Assembly (NCBI GenBank): GCA_903863035.1
Contig: CAIPAT010000272.1
Location: 1-41,121 of the forward strand
From: an uncultured Lentisphaeria bacterium
GTDB taxonomy: Bacteria; Verrucomicrobiota; Lentisphaeria; Victivallales; Victivallaceae
Length of the DNA stretch: 41,121 nt
Direction: 5' to 3'
Under the pieces are notes generated by a model. The model saw only the letters and a program-made list of their open reading frames with translations, had not been told where the DNA came from and did not search any database. A program made the position numbers and the translations under genes. Below are positions 1 to 8,550 of the stretch, piece by piece (the first letter of the stretch is position 1; each line of letters starts with the position of its first letter).

Positions 1-186
1 CTGTATTGAGCCTCGGCAAATCCCTGTTCAGCGGCTTTCTGATACCATTCAACCGCTTTTACCATATCTTTGGCAACGCCGTAGCCATTGGCATAGCACA
101 CGCCAAGCCTGTATTGAGCCTCGGCAAATCCCTGTTCAGCGGCTTTCTGATACCATTCAACCGCTTTTGCCATATCTTTGGTTACG
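1..186. repeat. 108-bp tandem DNA repeat inside the Sel1 region
   Basis: The stretch starting at 1 recurs at 109 with a period of 108 bp (36 codons, one Sel1 repeat). About 70 bases are identical except for a single A/G difference at 60/168. A third, more diverged copy starts near 217. This is a recent duplication at the DNA level, not only protein-level repetition. Confidence 0.85.
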
Positions 187-2798
187 CCCGCTCCATTATA
201 ATAGCATACTGCAAGATTATATTGAGCTTTGACATATCCCTGTTCAGCGGCTTTGCGATACCATTTAACGGCTTCTGTCATATTTTTATCAACCCCCTTG
301 CCTTGCTCATAGTGCAATCCAAGATTAAATAGCAAGTTGCTGAGCAAAGATGTGATCTTGGTCTTTAAGTCGGTGATTTCAGTTTTTGAAAAATTAGGCA
401 GAAAAGACATGTCAGGGGACCCCAATATTTTTTTTAGAATATCCAACGCAGAATCCGCAGATTCAATTCTCTTGTAAATATTGACAGAGTTGTCATTTAC
501 TTCACTTAGCAAAGCGTTAACTTTTGTTCTTGACTCATTCCAGTCCGTTTTGCTTTGGGCTATTTGATTCTCATAATTATATTGTGCCAATTTTAAGCCG
601 GAGACAGCCGTGTTATCGTTTTCATAGCCTGTGACTTTTATCGCATCCTTGAATATTTTTTCGGCGGCTATCCACTCTTTTCTTTCAAGACAATTTTTTC
701 CTTCGCCCATCAGCTTATCAAATTGGAGCTTAAGCTCGATCCCCAACTGTGTCTTTTTTAGTAATTCCTTTGCCGTAATATCATTACTATAACCTGGAAC
801 ATTGAGTGCTTTATTGTAAAGTTCTATAGCTCTCTCGTATTCTTTACCCGCAAATGCGATGTTAGCTTTTTCACAGTATGAACTGTAGTCGTTGGAATGT
901 AAATACCAGCTTGCAGCGAATGCTATAATGATGATAAAAAAGGGTGACAGCAATACAAGTAGCCAGAATTTATGAATCAGCTGAGCGATATAAGCGACTT
1001 GTCTGATTCTCATGAATTTATTAAATAATAAAACAATACAAGCGATGATCCAGTTCTTGCTGAACTCATATCCGTTGCTTTTTAAATCTAAAACTAGAGG
1101 ATATTCCCATTTTTTCGATTCGTTTTTGAAGAGCAGTTTTAACCCTAAAAGCGCAATAAGGCTATGCTTCTCCTGACATTTAGAACAGCGAGGAACTGCG
1201 ACTTTGATTTTCTCTGGACGATCAATGGAATTCAAGCGGCGCTTAACCATTGGAATTTCAATCTTTGCATTGTCATCAGAATCTCGTATGTTGCAAAACC
1301 AGCACTGGCCCTTGACAGCTTCTTTTAAAACATTAATAATCCTCTGAATTTCCTTGACAAGGGGCTCGTCTATGGCCATCTTCTCAATTCTGGACAAGAG
1401 GGAAAGACATGGCCAAAAATCAGCGTTTTCTTTACGAATGATTTCGTTGTAATAGGAAATAACACAAGCTAGGCACGTGTCGGCAACCATGTTGAAAAGA
1501 TACGAGCAAACACTATGCTGACCAATTAATGACAATTCGTTTTGTGTAGACTTTAGTAAGTTATTAGCAGCTACAAGACCCTTTCCTGGGACTTTTGTCG
1601 TTGTCTTCTTAGCTGTTTTTACTGCAAAATTGATGATCTCAATGACTGGAGCCTGCTTCATTCGCTCAATCTGGGTAACAATTTCTTTGTCTATGGCGAT
1701 CTTCTCAACGCTGTCGAGGACGGAGAGCCATGCCGCCCAGTCATCTTTTACTTTGTCTGGATCATAGCATTTCAAGCAGGATTCGGCGACATTGTCGAAA
1801 AGATATTTAAACTCAAGATTTTCCTTGCCTAAAAATGTGTCAATGATGGTCAATTCTTTTTGGGTTGACTCCAGCAGCTTATTAGCAGCTAGGAGTCCAT
1901 CATTCTGAGCTTTATCATTTCTCGTCACGGCGGAATTGATCTTTGTTTCAAGCTGCTTGATGACGAAAGCCAGTAATTTATCGATGTTTTTGCTGCCTTT
2001 TCGATCTTCATTCTTTCTAACGTAAGAAAGATGTACTTCAGCCATTTTCAGATTACCCTTAACTGCATAGTTTAATGCTAGATGGGCATTGATTTTATCA
2101 AGAGCAATGGAAATATTGTCACGAATTCCTGTTGCGGAAACTGGATTCAAATTGGCATCGGTAATAGTCAGTATTCTGTCCGCAACCTTCTCCCAAAATA
2201 TATCGTCATCATATACAAGCTCAAACCACAATTGTAAACTTTTCTCCCAGTTTCCCGAAATTATGTCAATTTTTTCGTCGGATAATATTTCGTTGGAAGA
2301 GTTGACGTCATACTCCAGTGCAGCACGATGGTACCACACCGCCATGTTGTGCTTGGCCATAACTGCAATCTCTTTATTGGAATCAGACAAGGCAGTTTCC
2401 CAAATCTTGAAGGCCAGAGCGCTGTTATTCTCTGCAAGTGCGTCATATCCAAGATCCTTCCGCCCCTGTCCCCATTGCTCAGGCCAGAACCAGAACAATT
2501 CATCGATGATGCGCATCGCCGGGTCCTGAAGTCGTTTTTCTACCGCCTGAATTCTTTCGTGGCTTGGCGTGGGTGGTAAGGCGAACGCATGCTTCAGGTC
2601 GGATTCTATGTCGTTCATTTCGATTGAAGACTTGAGATCATTGATACGCCTTTTTATCTCCCCCGCCGTTGCATCTACTGGCAATCCGATGATCCTAAAG
2701 GAGTTGTTGAGGTAAACTTCCTGATTACATGTCTCAAGCAGTGAGTTGCATTCTTTTCTTAGATCATCTAAGTCATAATGAGGTTTGAATGTTTTCAC
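1..2798 (-). CDS. J-domain-like / zinc-ribbon / TM / Sel1-repeat protein (3' end beyond window)
   Basis: An uninterrupted frame of about 932 codons runs from GTG 2798 off the left edge, so the C-terminus is missing. The GTG follows the kinase stop codon by one base and has GGAAGG at 2808-2813, nine bases upstream. Residues about 30-105 (FRIIGLPVDATAGEIKRR, then DELFWFWP) resemble a J-domain-like helical module, but no HPD tripeptide is visible. Two related segments follow (GLLAANKLLESTQKEL and GLVAANNLLKSTQNEL, about residues 300 and 400), then a CxxC pair (CWFC, CSKC) near residues 497-540 that suggests a zinc ribbon, a strongly hydrophobic helix at about 604-628, TPR-like helices, and at least three Sel1 repeats (KAVEWYQKAAEQG) at the end. 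The role is unknown. The architecture suggests a membrane-anchored adaptor or scaffold working with the kinase and AAA protease encoded upstream in the same operon. Confidence 0.85.
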   Translation of the reverse strand, partial: MKTFKPHYDLDDLRKECNSLLETCNQEVYLNNSFRIIGLPVDATAGEIKRRINDLKSSIEMNDIESDLKHAFALPPTPSHERIQAVEKRLQDPAMRIIDELFWFWPEQWGQGRKDLGYDALAENNSALAFKIWETALSDSNKEIAVMAKHNMAVWYHRAALEYDVNSSNEILSDEKIDIISGNWEKSLQLWFELVYDDDIFWEKVADRILTITDANLNPVSATGIRDNISIALDKINAHLALNYAVKGNLKMAEVHLSYVRKNEDRKGSKNIDKLLAFVIKQLETKINSAVTRNDKAQNDGLLAANKLLESTQKELTIIDTFLGKENLEFKYLFDNVAESCLKCYDPDKVKDDWAAWLSVLDSVEKIAIDKEIVTQIERMKQAPVIEIINFAVKTAKKTTTKVPGKGLVAANNLLKSTQNELSLIGQHSVCSYLFNMVADTCLACVISYYNEIIRKENADFWPCLSLLSRIEKMAIDEPLVKEIQRIINVLKEAVKGQCWFCNIRDSDDNAKIEIPMVKRRLNSIDRPEKIKVAVPRCSKCQEKHSLIALLGLKLLFKNESKKWEYPLVLDLKSNGYEFSKNWIIACIVLLFNKFMRIRQVAYIAQLIHKFWLLVLLSPFFIIIIAFAASWYLHSNDYSSYCEKANIAFAGKEYERAIELYNKALNVPGYSNDITAKELLKKTQLGIELKLQFDKLMGEGKNCLERKEWIAAEKIFKDAIKVTGYENDNTAVSGLKLAQYNYENQIAQSKTDWNESRTKVNALLSEVNDNSVNIYKRIESADSALDILKKILGSPDMSFLPNFSKTEITDLKTKITSLLSNLLFNLGLHYEQGKGVDKNMTEAVKWYRKAAEQGYVKAQYNLAVCYYNGAGVTKDMAKAVEWYQKAAEQGFAEAQYRLGVCYANGYGVAKDMVKAVEWYQKAAEQGFAEAQY

Positions 2799-2799
2799 T

Positions 2800-3912
2800 T
2801 CACATAACCTTCCCATCGCGCCATAGGCGGACAAGATTCGCATATTTCTCACGAAGTGAAGGAGACTTGTTAAATGCTTCTTCCATGATATCAGCCGCTG
2901 AGGACAACCCCCTGTACCCCTCCTGTTTAACCTTAGTAAGTGCCATTCTGGCAAGCCTTTGGGCTTCTTCATGATTCAGCGGAGAATGAGCAATGCCAAG
3001 AACGTCTTTCGACAGTTCAGATGACATGCATTTTGGGGGATTCGACTCACGATGCGCTGGCTTCTTCCATCCCTCCAGGTCGTCCAACAGTTCTTTGGCG
3101 GTTAGATAGCGATTCTTCTGATCAAAATCCAGACATCTCAACACAATCTTCTCAAGCGCTATGTCAACAGTTGGATTACAGTAACTAGGAAGCGTCAATT
3201 CCTTGTCAAATGAATGGTTGTCGGACCAGCCGAAAACGGGATCAACTTCATAAGGTAGACGATCAGTAAGCATAAGATAGAGCGTTACTCCAAGTGCCCA
3301 TACGTCACCAGCGCACGAATCGGTCTTCAGATCATGAAATATTTCAGGCGGCTTGAATGCGAGGGTCCCCGCAGCCGTCGCTAGAAGTGTGAGCGGATTC
3401 ACTTTCTTGGCCAGACCAAAATCACATACTCTAGCCCGAATACCCTCAGGCTCATACCCGATTAGGATATTCTGAGGCTTTATGTCACGGTGCACAATAG
3501 GAGGATTTTCCTTATGGGCAACAGCCAGTCCTCTGCATACCTGGCACATAATGTCAATAGTTATCTCCAAGGGGACGAAGTCTGTTCCGTACGACTGCCA
3601 GAAGCTCTCCAGACTTCCGCCGGGAACATTTTCCATCGTGAAATAACCGCAAATACCTCTTGGAGTTTCAAAAACATTTGCGTCAAACACGCGGATGATG
3701 TTGGGATGTCCTATTTTCGAGAGCAAAACCGCCTCGCCAAGCATTTCATCAATATCGTATCTGTCCATGCCGATACGTTTGAATACTTTCATAGCCTGTC
3801 GTCCCATGAACTGGTGACGAACCCGATATACCTCCGCAAATGCACCTTCCCCGAGAAATTTCTCGATCAGATAGGTTTCCCGAATACAGTCTCCTTCTTT
3901 CAGTAACTGCAT
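2800..3912 (-). CDS. Ser/Thr protein kinase (Hanks type)
   Basis: This 370-residue protein has a complete eukaryotic-like kinase domain: glycine-rich loop GEGAFAEVY (residues 21-29), ATP-binding lysine in AMKVF (K42), catalytic loop HRDIKPQN near residue 140, and DFG near 162. The usual APE is read as PPE. A 70-residue C-terminal extension holds a conserved-looking motif (EEAFNKSPSLREKYANL) and no transmembrane helix, so it is probably cytoplasmic. The start ATG has an ideal AAGGAG at 3918-3923. It lies 116 bases after the AAA protease gene and one base before the J/Sel1 gene. All catalytic residues are present, so it should be active. The substrates are unknown, and the two operon partners are the natural guesses. 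Confidence 0.93.
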   Translation of the reverse strand: MQLLKEGDCIRETYLIEKFLGEGAFAEVYRVRHQFMGRQAMKVFKRIGMDRYDIDEMLGEAVLLSKIGHPNIIRVFDANVFETPRGICGYFTMENVPGGSLESFWQSYGTDFVPLEITIDIMCQVCRGLAVAHKENPPIVHRDIKPQNILIGYEPEGIRARVCDFGLAKKVNPLTLLATAAGTLAFKPPEIFHDLKTDSCAGDVWALGVTLYLMLTDRLPYEVDPVFGWSDNHSFDKELTLPSYCNPTVDIALEKIVLRCLDFDQKNRYLTAKELLDDLEGWKKPAHRESNPPKCMSSELSKDVLGIAHSPLNHEEAQRLARMALTKVKQEGYRGLSSAADIMEEAFNKSPSLREKYANLVRLWRDGKVM

Positions 3913-4028
3913 AATTTCTCCTTGCGCACGTCAATAATATATGTGCAACCATCACCTTTTACTAGCTTATATGCTATTTCATGAAACTTTAAATTTTGAA
4001 TGTGACGGCATTAGTAATTATTGCATTG

Positions 4029-7000
4029 TCAGTCATCATGATTTACTCCTAGAATTTTTTCTATATCTTCTCCATTCATGCGGTTTTTTTCAAGCAGTTT
4101 TGAGACCATACTGTCAATTTTATCTCTCCCCGCAGAAATGGATTCTACGGCTTCCGTCAGCTGACTGTTAAGTATGGCGGATACTCGTGAATTTATTTTT
4201 TCTGCCAGCGGCCCCACGACAACTTCATCCGCAGAAAGGGTAGCGAGCCCCATTTCCTTGTCCATGCCATAGTTGCAAATCATCAACCTTGCGATCCGTG
4301 TCGCTCCTTCCAAATCACCTGCCGCACCGCTTGATAACCCCCCAGTGTCTCCGTAATACACAATTTCGGCGGCACGACCACCAAGCGCGGTGCGAATATC
4401 TTTGAGCAAAGAGTCTTTTGTTTGGAGTGGAGAGATGACACTTTCTTCAGAATGCTCCATGTATCCGCCATGTCCTCCTCTTGCCACAATAGTAAGATAC
4501 GCCGGAGATTCTCCTCCTAGCCAGCATAGGAAAGCATGGCCTGACTCATGCCTTGCGATGCGTTCAATATGGACTGTTCCCCAATTTTTTTCTTCACCAT
4601 GGTTGATTGTTTCAAGGGCATTTTCCAGCATCTGATCGGTCATGGTACCGGAAGACTTTGCCGCATTTCTGGCAGCTAGTTCGATGACGGACTCAAGATT
4701 GGCCAAGCTCATACCTACTGTTCTTCCGGCCATCTGCTCAATCATTTCATGACTGACCTCAAAAAAATTTCTATCAGACAGTTTTATTTTGAGATATTTT
4801 AATCTGGCATTCTTGTCAGGCAGATCAACAAGAATTGTCCTGTCGAAACGGCGAACAAGAGCCGCATCAAGTGTGCCTGCACCCCGTCGGCCTTCTTCAA
4901 CTTCAAAATTAGTGGCGGCAAGAACAAACACTGGACGGCGCGGGTCAACATTGAATCCGTCCATCTCTGTGAGGAGAGCGTTCAGAGCCATCTCCTCTGC
5001 GTGCCCCGAGTTAGAGTCGCCGCGAGTTCGTCCAACTGCATCAATTTCATCAATGAAAATTATGGATGGAGCATAACGCCTTGCCGTTTCAAAGAGTTTT
5101 CTTACCGATTCCGGTCCGCTACCTTGCCACCTAGTGACAAAAGAACTTGCTGCGGATGGAATAAACGCCACATTAGATTCTCCAGCCATGGCCCTTGCGA
5201 GAAGTGTTTTACCGGTTCCAGGGGGGCCATACAGGAGAACCCCCTTAGGCGGCTTAAGACCAAGAGCCGCAAACTTCTTAGGATATTTAAGATAATCAAT
5301 AAAGAAACTGAGTTCCTCCTTTGCCCCATCTGCTCCTATTACGTCCTTGAAACTTGACTTGGGCTTCTGGATATCGTCGAGGACATTACCCGCATCGTCT
5401 GCGGAAAGCGCCCGCTTCAAGTTAAAGTCGCGCAACCGTATGAGCAATGACTCGCTAGACCTATCCATTTTGGGTGTTGTTTCAAAGCGTAGAACCTGGC
5501 TTGAAGATGCGAGAGAAAATGCATTCTTCTGCATTGAAAGGCTCCGGCAAATATTATGCAGGGCTTCCTCAAAAACGCCTGTTTCAGTTTCGGTAAAAAT
5601 AATTTTGCCTCTTGCCCCTCCGAGCATAAACGATGTTTCAATTTCTTCATCAATGGGATATTCAGGTGTTTCTAGCAGGTAGACCGGAATTTCGGGAAGT
5701 CGTTCACAAATTGATCTGAAGAAAATTCTTGGACCGGCAAGCTGGCAGGCTCCTATTGGGACGTGGTCGAATTGCTTCATCGTTAGTTGAGCGGCGGCGA
5801 CATATGCGTGCGAATCAGCAATACAGTTTGACAATGGTGGTATAAGGACGAGGCGGATATCATGTTCGCCAAGTAGTTTGATCGCACACTCTGGATCGAT
5901 GGTGTCGTGCCAGACATAGTTAGAAAGCTTTGTACGACAAATTTTTGCGAGCGGGGAACCGGCGAAAAGAAGGATTTCAGGTTTTTCCTGCTCATTGAAC
6001 AGAGCAGATGCCTCGGCTGAAGCTTTTTCGATCTCGACAGTAAAACGTATTCGGCTGAACTCTTTCAAAACCCTTTCAGTAGATCCCTTTTTCATAAGGC
6101 GGAACAGTTTATACATCTCGCTCTTAAAAAATATTTCTGTTTGTGCCCGCAAAGTTCGCGCATCAACGCTCCCGCCCTCTCGAAAGAGCATCACCGATGG
6201 CAGCAGTGGATCGACTTCAATGGAAAGACCGAACTGTTTTGCAAACAGATTTCCGCAACGGGCCAATTCATTACCAGCTATTCGCTCCAGATCATGGGCC
6301 TGGAGATGATTGAACATTATAGGCCAACCAGTCGCCAGGCGGGAGCATATTGCAGCAGGGAAGAAGGGTTGCCCTGTACCAGGATGAATATCTGTTTCCA
6401 AAGCGTTAAGGATTGTCTTACGTGAAAGAGATGCGCCATTGGATGCCGTTTTGTCCTGGTACAATTGGCGTCCGGCGTTGGTGGTGAAAATGATCAGCGT
6501 GTCGCGGAACGGCACGTCCCTCTCAGTGTATTTATCTTGAAGCTTTCCTGCGTCAAGTATCTGGAGAAACAGATTTATACAATTCATGTGTGCTTTCTCA
6601 ATTTCGTCGAAAAGCAGGATGCAATGTGGATTCTTTCTTACAAAGCCTGTCAACTGTCCATCCTTTGCATCTTTGTAAGAAGCAGAAACCCCTACCAGAT
6701 CAAGATGCTGCTGGTGGTCTGAGTACCCGCTCATGTCAAATCTTTTGAATGGAATGTTCAGAATGTTGGCCGATTTTTCGGCAAGATAGGTCTTGCCAAC
6801 GCCTGGAGGGCCAGTGAAGATGAATATAGCTCTAGGACTCACTCGCTTATCGTCGGTACGAGCAAGAAGCTCCGAATTGAATATTCCTTCCGCGAAGGAG
6901 TGGACTGCATGATCCTGTCCGAAAACAGCATCTAGAAGATTGTACTGTAACTTCCTGACGTCATCAACCAGTTCTGCGATGAACTCAGCCCCAGTCGCAT

Positions 7001-7538
7001 CCGCAGCAGTATCTTTTGATTGGGTGACTTGATGCTCTCCGGGAGCGTTTTTAGGAGTTTCATCTGCCGAATTACCTTTCTCAATGAGTTCCCGCACGAC
7101 TGGCGACGGATTCTCCATGATTGCCTGTAAGGCCATCTTCGATGTGATTTTCGAGAGGTTGTCACGTTTCATCATTTCTTCGAGGCAGGAGAGAAACTCC
7201 TCCATATTTGTCATGCCAGCCACATCAAGCTCCTCGCCATAGGACATCGCAAAAGTCGTTCGCATGAACTGGCGGGCAAATTTCGTGTCAATTCTATTTG
7301 CCTTGAAAAGATTAACGACGTCAAGTATTTCTCCACAGACGGAAGAAATGTCCAGGATGGGGGTACCTATGTCTGAGGGTTCAAGTTCCGCAAGTTTCGC
7401 AAGCCCCATAAATACATGCTCCACAAGGATGTGTTTCATCCGCAACGCAACAGATTCGGCTTCAGCACGGAGCATTACAAAATGCATCGGATATGTGAAT
7501 TTGAGTTCTAATTTTTCATTATCCATTTCTATATTCAT
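4029..7538 (-). CDS. Fused ClpA-like AAA+ / FtsH-like AAA+ / M41 zinc metalloprotease
   Basis: A protein of about 1170 residues with two different AAA+ modules. The first is of Clp/Hsp100 second-ring type: GPPGVGKT near residue 242 of this start, Walker B LLFDEIEKAH, sensor IIFTTNAG. It is preceded by a Clp-N-like helical domain. A region of about 250 residues follows, possibly a degenerate receiver-like fold. Next comes an FtsH-type AAA module (GPPGTGKTLLA near 770, IIFIDEIDAVGRTRG, RRFDR arginine finger) and an M41 peptidase with HESGH near 996 and the third-ligand aspartate in GAAGDLEGA. The N-terminal TM helices of ordinary FtsH are absent, so it should be soluble. The frame is open upstream to a TTG at 7607. 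I prefer ATG 7538 (MNIEMDNEK); ATG 7526 is possible, and neither has a good ribosome-binding site. Codon use is more AT-rich than in the genes after 8550. Confidence 0.9.
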   Translation of the reverse strand: MNIEMDNEKLELKFTYPMHFVMLRAEAESVALRMKHILVEHVFMGLAKLAELEPSDIGTPILDISSVCGEILDVVNLFKANRIDTKFARQFMRTTFAMSYGEELDVAGMTNMEEFLSCLEEMMKRDNLSKITSKMALQAIMENPSPVVRELIEKGNSADETPKNAPGEHQVTQSKDTAADATGAEFIAELVDDVRKLQYNLLDAVFGQDHAVHSFAEGIFNSELLARTDDKRVSPRAIFIFTGPPGVGKTYLAEKSANILNIPFKRFDMSGYSDHQQHLDLVGVSASYKDAKDGQLTGFVRKNPHCILLFDEIEKAHMNCINLFLQILDAGKLQDKYTERDVPFRDTLIIFTTNAGRQLYQDKTASNGASLSRKTILNALETDIHPGTGQPFFPAAICSRLATGWPIMFNHLQAHDLERIAGNELARCGNLFAKQFGLSIEVDPLLPSVMLFREGGSVDARTLRAQTEIFFKSEMYKLFRLMKKGSTERVLKEFSRIRFTVEIEKASAEASALFNEQEKPEILLFAGSPLAKICRTKLSNYVWHDTIDPECAIKLLGEHDIRLVLIPPLSNCIADSHAYVAAAQLTMKQFDHVPIGACQLAGPRIFFRSICERLPEIPVYLLETPEYPIDEEIETSFMLGGARGKIIFTETETGVFEEALHNICRSLSMQKNAFSLASSSQVLRFETTPKMDRSSESLLIRLRDFNLKRALSADDAGNVLDDIQKPKSSFKDVIGADGAKEELSFFIDYLKYPKKFAALGLKPPKGVLLYGPPGTGKTLLARAMAGESNVAFIPSAASSFVTRWQGSGPESVRKLFETARRYAPSIIFIDEIDAVGRTRGDSNSGHAEEMALNALLTEMDGFNVDPRRPVFVLAATNFEVEEGRRGAGTLDAALVRRFDRTILVDLPDKNARLKYLKIKLSDRNFFEVSHEMIEQMAGRTVGMSLANLESVIELAARNAAKSSGTMTDQMLENALETINHGEEKNWGTVHIERIARHESGHAFLCWLGGESPAYLTIVARGGHGGYMEHSEESVISPLQTKDSLLKDIRTALGGRAAEIVYYGDTGGLSSGAAGDLEGATRIARLMICNYGMDKEMGLATLSADEVVVGPLAEKINSRVSAILNSQLTEAVESISAGRDKIDSMVSKLLEKNRMNGEDIEKILGVNHDD

Positions 7539-7595
7539 CCAGTAAAATTTTATTCGCGTCACAAAATGGAGGCCAAAGCAATAAATCTCCTTGAT

Positions 7596-7653
7596 AAAAA
7601 AAAACAAGAGTTCATTTTAAGATTACTTATAACTTAAAAGGACGAACTCTTGT
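7596..7653 (-). terminator. Intrinsic terminator or attenuator in the leader of the AAA operon
   Basis: On the minus strand a perfect 10-bp stem (ACAAGAGTTC, 7653-7644, with 7613-7604) continues after a small internal loop into a 7-bp stem (7639-7633 with 7621-7615). It is followed at once by nine T residues (7604-7596). This is a textbook intrinsic terminator, yet it lies between a plausible promoter and the first gene, so it would act as an attenuator unless the promoter call is wrong. A Shine-Dalgarno-like AAGGAG (7592-7587) follows the T run. Confidence 0.7.
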
Positions 7654-7673
7654 GAAAATAGAAAGCTTTTTTA

Positions 7674-7701
7674 ACTATAGCGCAGAAGTGGAAGAATGCA
7701 A
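7674..7701 (-). promoter_or_regulatory. Sigma70-like promoter of the AAA-protease/kinase operon
   Basis: On the minus strand, TTGCAT (7701-7696) and TATAGT (7679-7674) are separated by 16 bases. Transcription would begin near 7667, directly before the leader hairpin at 7604-7653 and about 130 bases before the preferred AAA start codon. The assignment rests on the hexamers and position only. Confidence 0.5.
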
Positions 7702-8104
7702 CATCGCTTATTTGCGGCAAAAAATAATGAAAATAAATTTCACGCTCATAAAACAGAACCCCCATCGCATCGCCAATCACTCGATATATAATCACCGGTA
7801 CACAGAGCTTCATACGGCTGACCAACTGCGGAACGGGTAAATCAAGACGAGTTCAGTCGGATATTTCACCGCTGATCAAGAAAATTCAGACATATATCAT
7901 TTCCGTGAATGAAGCATTTTTTGCTTGTTAATTCAGCAAAATGCCCATCCAACCAGACATCAACCACCTATCCTTAGATGCTCAATAAATCAGTGCTCAC
8001 GACACTGCCATCCCCAAGGATTCCAGCACAATAAACAAGGCAAACCGACTTCAATCTAATTTCCCCGCTTTAGTCATTCCGACTTACTTGCCGATCACAT
8101 ATCA

Positions 8105-8145
8105 AGCTCCCGGAGAGTGCGTTGCGCACTCTCCGGGAGCTTTTT
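8105..8145 (+). terminator. Strong intrinsic terminator without an obvious upstream gene
   Basis: A perfect 17-bp GC-rich stem (8105-8121 with 8125-8141) has a three-base loop TTG and is followed by TTTTTC and further T-rich sequence on the plus strand. The minus-strand side has no T tail, so it works on plus-strand transcripts. No plus-strand gene precedes it in this window apart from a doubtful 62-codon frame at 7652-7840. Confidence 0.85.
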
Positions 8146-8281
8146 CATTTTTACCTCAAGACAGATTCATCAAAGTTATATAATTAACACTTTTTTTAAC
8201 ACATTTCAATCCTTTGCTTTGGATTCGCACTCTTCGAGGTCTTCGATACCCCGGTATCGGCAGCCTCTCAGAATACGAACC

Positions 8282-8381
8282 AACCCACGGCGGCCCGCCG
8301 GGCGTGATCCAACAGCGAGGCGTTGGTCGCCGCCGGAACGGCGAAATCCCAAAGGATTTTTATTCTTACCTTTCGTGGGTT
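8282..8381. other. Nested GC-rich inverted repeats, possible structured RNA or intergenic repeat
   Basis: An outer pair AACCCACG/CGTGGGTT (8282-8289, 8374-8381) encloses CGGCGGC/GCCGCCG (8288-8294, 8329-8335) containing CCAAC/GTTGG (8309-8313, 8322-8326), and a small ATCC/GGAT hairpin (8346-8357). The arrangement looks like a branched RNA fold or a genome-wide palindromic repeat. No family was recognised. Confidence 0.4.
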
Positions 8382-8550
8382 TCGGTGCGTCAGGCATTGT
8401 CCAAAATGCGGACTTGGGCGGAAATATTTGAAAAAATGAATAACCGGGCTAGATTAAAGGCGGGTTCGAAATTTTTCTATTGGAATAAGGCTTGAGAGAA
8501 TAATCTCTCTGGCTCGGTTTTTGTCAATTTTCTAAAGAACAAGAGGTTTT

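Larger units (their letters stand above)
7702..8550. other. Intergenic region without a convincing gene
   Basis: About 850 bases separate the AAA operon from lpd. The only open frames are 60-100 codons long, lack recognisable motifs and overlap each other on both strands. The region holds a strong plus-strand terminator (8105-8145), a GC-rich nested inverted repeat (8282-8381) and a short hairpin with GAGAGA/TCTCTC arms just before lpd. It may carry non-coding RNA, but no known RNA family was recognised. Confidence 0.6.

Noticed and set aside
6..332. Plus-strand open frame with repeated FSGFLIPFNRF-like units
   Set aside because: It is the reverse reading of the Sel1 repeats, so its repetition is a by-product.
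7652..7840. Plus-strand 62-codon frame with an AAAGGA upstream, overlapping a minus-strand 63-codon frame (7634-7825)
   Set aside because: Neither shows a domain or signal, both lie in AT-rich DNA, and the upstream purines are part of the terminator hairpin.
8206..8397. Minus-strand 63-codon basic frame
   Set aside because: It coincides with the nested inverted repeats, which explain the sequence better than a protein does.
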